The notes under the pieces are model-generated. The model ran no database searches and was not told where the DNA came from. It saw only the letters and a program-made list of their open reading frames with translations. A stretch of DNA of 64,000 nucleotides from Symbiodinium natans. Taxonomy: Eukaryota; Sar; Dinophyceae; Suessiales; Symbiodiniaceae. A program made the position numbers and the translations under genes. The stretch covers positions 1 to 64,000 of the forward strand of contig CAJNDS010000187.1 in assembly GCA_905221605.1 (NCBI GenBank). The letters run 5' to 3'. Below are positions 19,985 to 30,500 of the stretch, in pieces (positions within the stretch are counted from its first letter, which is position 1; every line of letters starts with the position of its first letter).

Positions 19985-20330
19985 TACTACATGAATGCAT
20001 AGTTTTTCAAAACTTTAAGGTTCATGTAATGTTTCTACTTGGAATCAAGGTACTACACGCTGTTTTCCCACATTTTTTGAGTGTAGTACTCGTGCACAGG
20101 TCTGCTACACGCGCTTTCTCAAGGGTGAAACGGTTTACCAGTCTTTCAAATACTCAAGTAAGGCCTCACAGTCCCCTTCAAGGGCTCCAAAACCTCATCA
20201 GGACCTCCCAGAGCCTTTTTTCCAACTTTTGCGGGCTGCCCGTTGGAAAAATCGCTGAAAAACGTGGCATCGCGCGGGTCCACATTCAGGACCGACAAAC
20301 GACGAGAAACATAGGACGCATCAGAGTACC
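19985..20330 (+). repeat. About 346-bp inverted repeat D, left arm
   Basis: Reverse complement of 21812-22159. One strand of each arm carries an open frame (YSDASYVSRRLSVLNVDPRD) of unknown meaning; it is kept in both arms simply because they are so similar. Confidence 0.85.
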
Positions 20331-20778
20331 CCCCCAGTGGCAACCTGAATGGCGCCTATATGAATAAGTACAGGCCCACCACCGACCGCTTGCCACGCAG
20401 CGGTGCATTTTTATTGTCTTATGTCGGGAGCGGTCCTCACGTCGGGCAAAATTTTGGCGAGCTTCAAAAGTGTGTCTTCTCATCAGAAATCGCACAGTTT
20501 TTGGCCCTCATTTTGAGGCCAGAAATTGGGTCCCAAAACTGGGTCTGCCTGATTCGAAACTCTTAGAAAAGATCCCATTTCGGGCTTCGCTTTGGGGCCC
20601 AAAAATGGGACCCTAGAATGGGCCGTAAAACATGGCAAGTGTGCTTTCAATTTTGCGGAGACACGCAAAGCATGCACCACATGTTTGGGTCGGGCGCAAA
20701 GATAGTCAGCGGTCGCTTAAGACTGTTGGCAATAGCGTTATAACGGAACAAGTATTGCACATGACAAGCTGAATTGCA
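20331..20778. other. No gene recognised
   Basis: Spacer between repeats. It contains short near-repeats of TGGGTCCCAAAA, TGGGGCCCAAAA and TGGGACCC (20530-20620) that could pair with each other. Confidence 0.5.
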
Positions 20779-21603
20779 ACTGCGGGGGCACTCAAACGTG
20801 TCCTACGCTTCTTGTGTCTTTTTGGGGTCTGATTTGGCTTCACTCGAGGCACATTCTCCAAACCCCCAGGCAAAGGGCCTACCTTGTCCCAAATCAATAA
20901 AATGTTGTTGAAAATCCCCTTTCCCCCATGGCAATGTTGCAACACGTTGGTCATGTCAGACCGACCTTCAGCGTCCAACATTGCCATTGGGGGCTCGGGG
21001 GCACACGCAAGGGCTTATGACCGGAGACAAGCATCCTTTTCCAGGCTCTTCAGGCTCCAAGCCCTTGCAATTTCAAGGTAGCTCTCAAGCTCGGGCTGCG
21101 CTGCTTACTGCGTTCTGCAGACCCTGCATGTAACACTGCAGCAACCTGCAGACCCTGCAGACCTGCAGCAAGCATGCGGACTCTGCAGCAAGCCTGCAGG
21201 CCCTGCAGCAGCCTGCAGCAAGCCTGCAGACCCCTGCAGCAAGCCTACAGCTGCAGGGTTTGTAGGCCCCTCGGCAAGCCTGCAGACCCTGCAGCAGCCT
21301 GCAGGCCAGCAGGGCCTGCGGGCCCTGCAGCAAGCCTGCAGACCCCTGCAGCAAGCCTGCAGACCCTACAGACCCAGATCCTGCAGCAAACCTGCAGACC
21401 CTGCCGCACGCCGCCCCTACAGACCCTACAGCAAGCCTGCAAAACCTGCTGGCTGCCTCTCCCCCCAGCCTGGATGGCTTCCAGTCCTCAATTACTTGGA
21501 CATTTTCCTGCTTCACACGGAGTCCATTTCCCCTTTTAAACACAAAGGCTTGAAGGCTCCAGAGTCTGCAGGAAGCTTGAAAGCCTCTGACCTGTAGAAC
21601 TGC
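20779..21603 (-). repeat. Right arm of the 825-bp inverted repeat
   Basis: Mirror image of 17787-18611 with equal length. The interior between arms is 2167 bp and includes the truncated hydrolase. Outer end directly abuts direct repeat C copy 2. Confidence 0.9.
21115..21442. repeat. CTGCAG-based minisatellite, mirrored copy
   Basis: Reverse complement of the minisatellite at 17941-18270; units CTGCAGCAAGC and CTGCAGACC. Confidence 0.9.
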
Positions 21604-21769
21604 AAATTAAAAACCAGGTGCACACATGCTCCGCGCTGTAGGAAAAGCTCGATTTTTCGGCCAGTCTAATTTCATGAAAACTAATACTACACGCTCCGCG
21701 CTGTGGGAAAAGCTGGATTTCGCCTCAGGTGTAATTTCATCAAAACTGGTACTACACGCTCCGCGCTTG
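21602..21769 (+). repeat. 168-bp direct repeat C, copy 2
   Basis: Same orientation as 19801-19968. The two copies separate into different sequence right after CGCGCT. Confidence 0.85.
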
Positions 21770-21811
21770 CCCTCCCCAAACTTCCTGACCAGCATGGCTG
21801 CTTCGTTGGTC

Positions 21812-22159
21812 GGTACTCTGATGCGTCCTATGTTTCTCGTCGTTTGTCGGTCCTAAATGTGGACCCGCGCGATGCCACATTTTTCAGCGATTTTTCCAAT
21901 GGGCAGCCCGCAAAAGTTGGAAAAAAGGCTCTGGGAGGTCCTGATGAGGTTTTGGAGCCCTTGAAGGGGACTGTGAGGCCTTACTTGAGCATTTGAAAGA
22001 CTGGTAAACCGTATAACCCTTGAGAAAGCGCGTGTAGCAGACCTGTGCACGAGTACTACACTCAAAAAATGTGGGAAAACAGCGTGTTGTACCTTGATTC
22101 CAAGTAGAAACATTACATGAACTTTAAAGTTTTGAAAAAATTATGCATTCATGTAGTAC
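21812..22159 (-). repeat. About 348-bp inverted repeat D, right arm
   Basis: Reverse complement of 19985-20330, starting GGTACTCTGATGCG. With repeats A and C this gives an unusual order: C and D face the same way on the left but opposite ways on the right. Confidence 0.85.
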
Positions 22160-23182
22160 AGTGCAGTTCACACGCACGACGGACACAACGCTATGTGCTG
22201 GTGAAGGTTGACGTGGATGTCACAAAGCGCCTGCGCGATGCCCAAGCCCCGATGATACCTCCCCAGCGCCGACAAACAGCAGCCACTCTTGCGGTTTCCT
22301 TAGGGATGGGCAACCCTTTCATCAATCAACTCCAGGAGACAGGGGCGGGCGAGTATATCAACAGCCCAATTCGACTGTGTTGCCGCCAGAGGTACACGTG
22401 GAGGCTTGGAGAGGCCTTCGCGCGGTTTATTAATTGACCACAGGCTCAAGCACACAGTGCACGCCTCAAAGAGGATACAACGCAATGCATCCAATGGGCA
22501 GTCGTTGAGGTCACTGTGCCTGGAGGTGGGCCCACCCCAGGCCGACGTAAGACTCAACTGCAAGACAATCACAAGCAGCTTAACCATGTCAGTGCTGTGT
22601 TTCTGAGGGGAAAGTGGTGGAACTACCTCAGATCTGCAGAGTTGACCTTGAGCCAGCACTGCACAGCACCCATGAAAAAGTTCCACAAACCAAAAGTTCG
22701 GCGTACCGCCAACGTAGGACTCGCAACTGTCCCTTGCGAGTTGGCCAGGACAAAAGATCGACACTTGAGGTGTCCACTGCGTTCTCTCATCGCTTGCACG
22801 CATTTGACCATCAATAGGAACACAGGCCAGCTACTGGAAGCCAAAAAACAGAGCAAGGTTGGTTGTTCCAATCGCTTGGATTGAGGAGCTGCAGGTGCCA
22901 GGACGGCCAGCCAACAGTGACAGGTGGATGCGGGCAAGCTCTTGCAGCCAGGAGATCATTGTAGGCGTACACAGTGAACGGTGTGCCCACCGGCCAATCT
23001 ACCACAGCACGGGGGACAGGTAGGTGGCTTAGCTGCGAGACAGCGAAGACTCCAAGGAGATCTGGCTGCAGGCAGTTCGGACACAAAGCACATAAGGCAG
23101 GGAAAGTTGAGTGGTAAGTTGAAGAGTATCCCCTTCAAGAGCTTCTTGTCGAAAGGGAGCAACACACCAGACGATTTGAATC
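22160..23182. other. No gene recognised, left flank of the copia element
   Basis: Frames up to 167 residues on both strands, none with a recognisable motif. The last five bases (GAATC, 23178-23182) are the candidate target-site copy left of the copia LTR. Confidence 0.45.
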
Positions 23183-23764
23183 TGTGTAAAATTCACCTGT
23201 AGTGTTTGCCCAGTTGGTGCCATGTGGTGTTTGACCAGACAGAGAGAAGCATGAGAGTTTTTCTGCTGCATGACTTGGCATGAGCATGTTTGGTTTGTCC
23301 CAAAGCCCTTAAGCATGTGTGGCATGTCTTGCTTGACTTTGGCATGTTCTTGTCTTGTTGGCATGGCCTAGGATGAGTTTTGAAGCACTTGGAACTGCTT
23401 GAGAGCAGTAGTGAAGAAGTGCGTGTCAGAACTCTGAGGTTCTGTCTTGTTGTAACTCACTCCTTGTCCCCGCCACTTCGTTCGTTGCCGTTGGACGTGT
23501 AGGATGGGAGTAGGAGCTCTGAAGCTTCGCTGTTTTGCTGTTCGGAAGTGACCTGAAGTCCCCAAGGTGTAGACCAAAGCAGTTGCATTGCTCTTTTGCT
23601 TTACCTCCTTTTGTAGAACAAAGTTGAGATGGAATTCGAAGCTTTTTGGAGCCCTTAGCTCTTGGAGAGAGCTTGCTGCAAGAACTGAAGCTTGCTGAAC
23701 ACTTTGGTGTTTGGCTCAAGTGCAAAGTGAAAAAGAGACTGCTGCGCGAGCTCTGCTTTTCACA
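23183..23764 (+). repeat. 5' long terminal repeat of the copia element
   Basis: Bounds are set by TGTG..CACA, by the primer site directly after and by the matching 16 bases at 31308-31323. Contains many GGCATG words (23240-23370) and, near its 3' end at 23711-23721, TTTGGCTCAAG, which matches the last 11 bases of the dinoflagellate spliced leader. Confidence 0.8.
23186..23198 (+). repeat. 13-mer GTAAAATTCACCT in the 5' LTR
   Basis: Uninterrupted copy of the sequence that bounds all seven non-LTR elements. Here it continues into GTAGTGTTTGCCC, which shows the intact LTR. Confidence 0.9.
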
Positions 23765-23776
23765 TGGTAGCGGAGC
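23765..23776 (+). promoter_or_regulatory. Primer-binding site
   Basis: TGGTAGCGGAGC directly follows the LTR. It closely resembles the half-tRNA initiator-Met primer site typical of copia elements (TGGTATCAGAGC). Confidence 0.75.
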
Positions 23777-23818
23777 ACTGAGAGTGACTCCAGCGCCTGT
23801 GTTAAGTACCTCCACGCC

Positions 23819-24589
23819 ATGGCGGCTCCTGAGCAAGGCGGAAGTGTGCATGGAAGCCCACAGGGTTCTCCAGTGCACGGGGCGTTGCCTCCTGAGCAAG
23901 TCCTTGTCCCTGACAACACTCCCGAGGAGGAAGTCTTGCTGTTTGGAACCGGTGAGAATCCGGTAGGACAGCAGCCGAACCCCTTTGCTGCCTTTGGAAC
24001 TCAAGGAGTTCCGACCTCAATGCCAGCGACGAGTTCACAGCCAGTCACCGCTCCAGGTGGTGGTGCTGTTGGCGAAAGTTTGGTGGTTGAGATGCTGCGA
24101 GTAATGCAGCAGCAGCAGAGACAGCAGGAAGCGATGATGGACCAGTACCGGAAGCAGTTGGAACAGAACCAACAGCTTGTGGCAACCATGCTTCGTCGCA
24201 TGGACAGCGAAGAGAAGAGGAGGAACGATGCCGAACTTGCAGCTGCTGAGGCTAAAGCCAAGGCGGAAGCCGCGAAGGCGTCTGCACCGAGTGACCCGTT
24301 CCTCGCTGCGACTTCGTCCACAGGAAGTTCCCTTCCTTCTTCAAGTCCTAAAGATACTGGAAGTTCATCTAGTGGATACGTTTCCAACCGTGCCAACAAG
24401 TACCTTCCACAGCTGCCTGTCACAGCCCACCAGGAGATGGGTAGAGACAGAATGCGAGAGATCGAGGCTTGGCACGGCCCTGGAGACGATGAGTTCATGG
24501 TTGGCCCTGCAAGACGAGGCCTACGTGAACGAGCTTCGACTCTGCATCAGTGTCAAGGACGAGATCCGACAGGACCGTTTGCCTCCTGA
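23819..24589 (+). CDS. gag: Copia gag, N-terminal part
   Basis: ATG at 23819 in good context (GCCATGGCG), 43 bp after the primer site. Pro/Gly/Gln-rich start, then a helical, charged segment (MLRVMQQQQRQQEAMMDQYR, KRRNDAELAAAEAKAKAEA). Coding character in this frame is lost after about 24470. There the homologous gag continues in the next frame (WLALQDEAYVNELRLCISV). A +1 shift in the 24440-24500 interval would join the two parts. This may be a disabling indel or programmed. Confidence 0.75.
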   Translation: MAAPEQGGSVHGSPQGSPVHGALPPEQVLVPDNTPEEEVLLFGTGENPVGQQPNPFAAFGTQGVPTSMPATSSQPVTAPGGGAVGESLVVEMLRVMQQQQRQQEAMMDQYRKQLEQNQQLVATMLRRMDSEEKRRNDAELAAAEAKAKAEAAKASAPSDPFLAATSSTGSSLPSSSPKDTGSSSSGYVSNRANKYLPQLPVTAHQEMGRDRMREIEAWHGPGDDEFMVGPARRGLRERASTLHQCQGRDPTGPFAS

Positions 24590-27500
24590 CACCGCAGCTC
24601 GGTCAGCGAAGTTGTTTTACCTGCTTTCCCAGAGCTTGGCGAAGTGGGAGCGTGGTTTGGAGTTGCTTCGAAGCTGTAGCAAAAGGCAGAGCATGTCTGC
24701 TACCGGCTACGAGGCAGTTCGCACCCTGCACCTCAACTACTCCATTGTGTCTCGGATGGAAGCCGTCTACGTGAGAGACGGTTGCATGAAGTTGCATGCA
24801 CAATGTTCGGGGCTCAAGAAGCCCATGGACATCATCAGACACTTGGAGGACGAAATCGCCAAGGCGGAGATCAAGTTGAGCAACTTCCCCGAGTTGAAGC
24901 TCTCCGAAGCAGATCGTTGCTCTATCCTGCTGCAGGCCGTTTCACATCCGGCGAGACAGTATGTGGCGCTGCACGGCAACGCCAACAGCTGGAGTGAGCT
25001 CACGAAGAGCCTCAAATACTTCGAAGAACAGCTAAGGATGTGCGACGTGCCGACTGCAGCCAATCGTGGAATGGACGGCAAGCTTTGCGACCATTGCGGC
25101 AAGCATGGTCATGTGGCAAAGGATTGCTGGTCACGACAGCGTGAGGCTGGAGAGAAGGGCGGCAAAGGCGGCAAGGGCGGCCAGGGAGAGTCGAAGAGTG
25201 GAAAGGGCACTGGTGGCCCTAAAGGACAAAGGTCCCCCACTTCGAAGGGAGCGCCTCGCTCTCCAACGCCGAAAGGAAAGCCCAACTCCAAGGGAGAGAA
25301 GGGTGAAAAGGGAGAGAAAGGCAAGGACAAGGGCAAGAACAAGAAGAACCGCGCCCGGGCTATGGGAGAACCAGAGTCCGAGGCGGAAGCATCGACTACA
25401 CAGAGTGTGGTGGCGATGCGCTTTGCCCAACGAAGTCCTGAACTGAGCCTTTCTGAGTCGCATGAGCGTAGGGTAGGTTTTTCACTCGACAAGCAACGTT
25501 TGGGACCTGTCAGCAATTCTTTGACTGCAGGGGATGTAGAGCGCATCTGCGCCAGCTTCCAGTTAGAACCGAGAGACGTCTGGTTAGTGGATTCTGGAGC
25601 CACGTGTCACGTGGTTTCTTCGGAACACCTCAGCGGATTCAGGGTGGTCAAGCATCACGAGAGAGAGGTCACTCTGTACAACGCTTCGGGGGGGAAGATC
25701 CCCGTGTCGGGTGTCGTAGACTTAGAAGTCGTCTTCGGTGATTGTAGCCTTCTTCTGACGGAGGTTCTCGTTGCGGAAGTTACGTTTAACGCCATTAGTC
25801 CCTGGGCGGCGGTGGAGAAAGGGTGGAGAACGTATCTCTACAAAACCGGGTCTAGGTTGTACAAAGGCAAACGCAACGTGAAACTCGTATCCGCTAATCG
25901 GGCTTGGTGGGCTTTGAGCGGGGGTCGCCGCCAGAAAGCGGGGAAAGGTAGTTCTCCGCGCCAGCCTTCGGGCTCGGACATGGAAATAGACGCGATTACC
26001 TGCCTGCAGGACACTGTTGTTAAGCCACAGCCAGGACCGAGCATCCTCAAGAAAGCGACGACAGGAGGAAAGAAGGCGGAAGTCGAGAAGCCACAAGGAA
26101 AAGAGAGCGGTGATGTATCCCCGAAAACGGTCCCTGAAGTTCCTCAAGAATACCCCGCAAGCACCCTGAGCGTGCCCGAAGTACACAGAGCTTACCCCGA
26201 AACACCCCGAAAATGCCCGAAAGTACCCCGAAAATGCCCTGAAATGGCCCAGAAGTCTTTAGGAAAGTCTTGCTGGCATATTTTGGCATGGTTTTTGGCA
26301 TGGCTTGTGGCATGTTTTGCGGTGTGTTGGCATGAGAGTTTTTGTTTCGAAGAAGGAAGGATCGGCGCATGCGGTGCGCAGCTCTGTTTTGGGGGTTGGA
26401 AGAATGAAGCGCTAGGCGCGCGAGCCAAAAAGAGCAAGGAGGAGATGTTTTACCATGATTTTCAAGGGTCCCAAGACTTAACGCAAGGCAGCGCTGGCAT
26501 GTTTGGCATGTTGTCTTGTGCTTGCGCTGGGCATGACGTCCCTAGAACCCTTAAGCATGGCACATGTGCTTGTGCGTGGTATGACGATTCGCTCCCCTTG
26601 CTTGTTGCCAGAAGCAGAAGCGGCAGTAACCATGGCCCTGGAACCTTGACATGGCTTGACTTGATTTGTTTGGGATGGAGTGGCCAAGAGACCTCAAAAA
26701 TAGCCGACCTGTGTCGTCCCTTTGGAAATCTGGCCACAGAGGGCGTAGAGGGGATTAGGCCCCTCTTACTCTTGCCTACACCCTCCGGAGAAACGCCAGC
26801 AGCAGGGATTAGGCCCCTCTCACTGCTTCCTAAACCCTCCGGAGAAAGGACAGCAGGGATTAGGCCCCTCTCACTGCTGCCTAAACCCTCCGGAGAAAGG
26901 CCAGCAGGGATTAGGCCTCTCAAACTTGCGACGGCGCGTCCAGGTACGTGCTCGTTCCCGGTTAAATTCATAGGAGTAGTCATCGACTTCGCGATGGTGT
27001 TCCTCATCCTGATCTTCAGTGTCTTGGTTGGGGTCGTTATTTCGGGTCTTTGGAAATTGCTCGAAAAGCTGTTTCAGAGAGACTCCAAGAGAACCCCTAA
27101 GATGAGGAGGATTAAGCCCCGACAAGGAGGTTATTGGATTCGTATTCGCACCCGAAAATGCTTCAAGCGTGTTTGCGTAGAACGGATCTTGCTGGTTGGT
27201 AGAAAAAGCCCGAAAGCCCCAACAAAGAGAAAGCCCAAAACCTTAATGTTGTTGGCTTGTGTGCGGCATGTTTGGCATGTTTTGGCATGTTGTCTTGATG
27301 TGGCATGTTTTGTGTTGAAGGGAAATGATGAGAGAGTGCCGGAAGGAGGCTTAAAGCAGCCATTGACTGGGCATCTGCGGATGCTCAGAGGGCTGCCCCT
27401 TCCAGGAAGTGGCACAGGCTCTGATCCCTTAATCTTGGACCGTGATGATGGTGAACCACCATCTTCCTCAAACCAACCGAATCGTTCCCCACAAAACCCT

Positions 27501-30500
27501 GAACAACCTCCTGAAGCCCCAGTTCCACAAGGAGAGGAGATTGAAGAAAGGATCCCTTTGCGAAGCCAGGCGCTTCAGGTACATAGATCCCGAGGTCATT
27601 TTCCCTATGATGTGAACTGCGAAAGCTGCTGCTCTAGCAAAGGCAAAGTCCCGGCCAGGAGACTGAAGAGGCAGCTACAGAAGGAGAATCAAACCATTGG
27701 GGTCGATTTCTATTATTTTGGGAAACTGAGGGTTCTTCTTCTCGTACATGTTGCGTCCCGGTACTCAATGTCTATCCCCGCAATGGAACTACACGACCCG
27801 AACTTGTTATTCAACATCGATCGGTTTATCCGCGAAATTGGATTGCACCAAAAGACTTTAACGTTCAGGTGCGATAACGAACAGGGTCTGATATCCATGT
27901 GCGAGAGGGTCGCGGCGCAGAGGCGCGAGAACCCTACGATTGTCGATGTTGTGCCAGGATACCGTCCGCAGTCTAAAGGTGCTGTGGAAAGGCAGGTCTC
28001 TGCGATGAAGCAGGGATTTTGGTCGATATGGCTCGACCTAGAGGCGGAAATAAAGCGTCGACGACCTGCTGAAGAAGGTGGTGCCGCTTGGCAGTTACCT
28101 TTAGGTGGAATGTTGTGGCAGACTTGTTTGCTGTACGCTGCACGCAGTTTCAACTTGTGGAACTTTGACAGCAACAACAGTACCGCAGCAATAGACAGGT
28201 TGCGCGAGGAGATAGTCCAAAGGACAAGGACGCTTCCCTTCGGTTGTTCTGCGCAGGCCAAAGTTGGCGGTTCTAAACGACATCTAGAAAAGTTCCGGGG
28301 AGCCAAGACGGTTCGAGTGAGCTATCTGGGCCCCGTCCATCCTAGAGGTGGAGGTGTGTATGGGACTGTCATTGGAGGTGATGGAGAGATTGAGGTCTTT
28401 CCAGCGTGTCGTGGGATCTTTGAACGGGACGAACCCACGTACGACAGCCCAACGTTGGAGCTGTTAGCTAAAGCTAATCCTCTTGTGCTTGATACGCAGG
28501 ACCCCGAAAAGCCTTTGCTGTTTGAACCGCCTGCGGAACCCATTGTTCCAAAAGAAGAAGAAATCGAAGCCCCAGAGGATGAAGAAATGATCCCGGAATA
28601 TGTCCAGGACTACGAGCCCACGGAAATGGGTTCTGAGGGTCATGAGGGGGTAGCCGGAGGTGATCTTCCGGAGCCCGACATGGAGGACATGGAAATTGAT
28701 TGGTTGACGGATCATTATCTTCAGAAGCTAGGCGAAGGACCTGACTGCCGCGCCGTGAGCAATCAAGCGGCGTCTTCCTTTGAGCTTAAGTTTGGAGGGA
28801 GTAGAATCTGTTGTCAGGTCCCACAGCAAGCTGTTTCAGAGACCTCTGGTGAGCTGTTAGATCCCAAACTCCTCTATCTGTCCATGAAACTGGAACTAGA
28901 AGAATTGGAGTCGTTCAACGTAGGAGAAGTGGTGAGCGAGCGAGAAGCGTACAGACTTGCTAAGGAGAGCGGAAGAAGAGTTCTGTCTAGCCGTTGGGTC
29001 AATACGGTTAAGAAGCCTGGTCTTTACCGCTCTAGACTTGTGGTCCGCGATTTTGCCGCTATGGGCGGCACAACGCTCGCTGAGGGGATCTATTCTCCTA
29101 CCACCAGCCTAGAAGGGCTGCGGCTCCTACTTTCTGTTCTATGTAGAAAAGGGTCTGTGCTGTCCTGTGACGTTTCGGTAGCCTTCATGCACGCCGCTAT
29201 TGCGCGGCCAGAGTTTGTGCAGCTTCCGAGTAACATAGGAAACGCAAAGACTGGCGAAAAGGTCTTCTTGAAACTGTTTCGTGCCATGAACGGGCTTCGA
29301 AGTGCCCCGCTTTCTTGGTACAAGGAGCTGTCGGCGTACTTGGGAAACCAAGGATTCCAGCAGATCTTGGACCCTACAATCTTCCGCAAGAAAACCAAGA
29401 ATGGTTTGGTGATTGTCCTCTTTTATGTTGATGATTTGTTGATTTGGGCCGAGAACACCGCCGAAGCTCGAAAGGTGTATGAAGACCTGAAGAAACGCTA
29501 CAAGCTCAAGCTAACAGGTGAACTCTTGGAAGGAAAGCCAGGTGAGGTGTCTTTCTTGGAACGTAGGATCTTCCGGAGGAAGCCCGGAGAGCACTGCGTA
29601 TACTTTGGCTTGGACGCTAAGTACTTGAGGTCTTGCTGTGAGGAGTACGGAATCACTAAGGTGGCGCCGAAGCTTCCCCCATTAGAGCGGCGGTATGCCG
29701 ACCTCCTCAAGAAAGGACAGGACACACCTCTTACGCCAGAGGCGCACGAGCGCTATAGGCGTACCTTGGGACGCCTAGCCTGGGCGTCGCATTCAAGACC
29801 TGATTTGCAGTATGTATGCGGTTTTCTAGGAAGACACCAGTCAGCCCCCAATGAAGCAGCCGAAGCTTGTATGAGGGATGTTCTGAGATGGGTGTCTGGT
29901 TTGCCGCATAAGGTCCAAGTGTTCCCCTCACGTAGAGAGCTTTTAGCCCCGGATGAGGACCGAGAGTCAGTGTCTTGTTTTGTGGACGCGTCTTGGGGTT
30001 TGAACTCTGTGAGTGGTGGAATTGTGACCTGGAACAACTGTTGCTTGAAGACGTTCAGTCGGAAACAGACGACCGTAGCTCTGTCATCGGCAGAAGCCGA
30101 GCTAGCAGCGCTGACTGAAATCGCAAGAGAGGGATTGTATATATCTCTGTTGGTACAGACGATGGTGGAGGGGATGCCTTCTGACTCGGAGGAAGGCCGA
30201 TATCAGTTGCACGCGTACGGGGACTCTGAAAGCGCCCTGTCAATAGCGCAAATGAGTACCCTCCTTAGGAAAGTCCGCCACATAGAGTTGAGAGCGGCTT
30301 TTCTCCAACAACTAGTCGCCAAGGAAAGATTGACGCTGGAGTATATACCGGGGAAACTCAACCCCGCAGATGCTCTAACGAAGTCCCCAACTGCGGAGAA
30401 TTTGGTCAGTCTTTGTGAGGCCGCTGGCCTCATTACCGAGCCAGAATCGTGGTCGTCGATCTCCGAAGAAAACGTCGAAGAAGTAAGAAATGAGCCCAAT

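Noticed and set aside
24001-24498. 165-residue minus-strand frame opposite copia gag, and other long minus-strand frames opposite pol and ORF2
   Set aside because: They mirror codon bias of the real plus-strand ORFs and show no domain.
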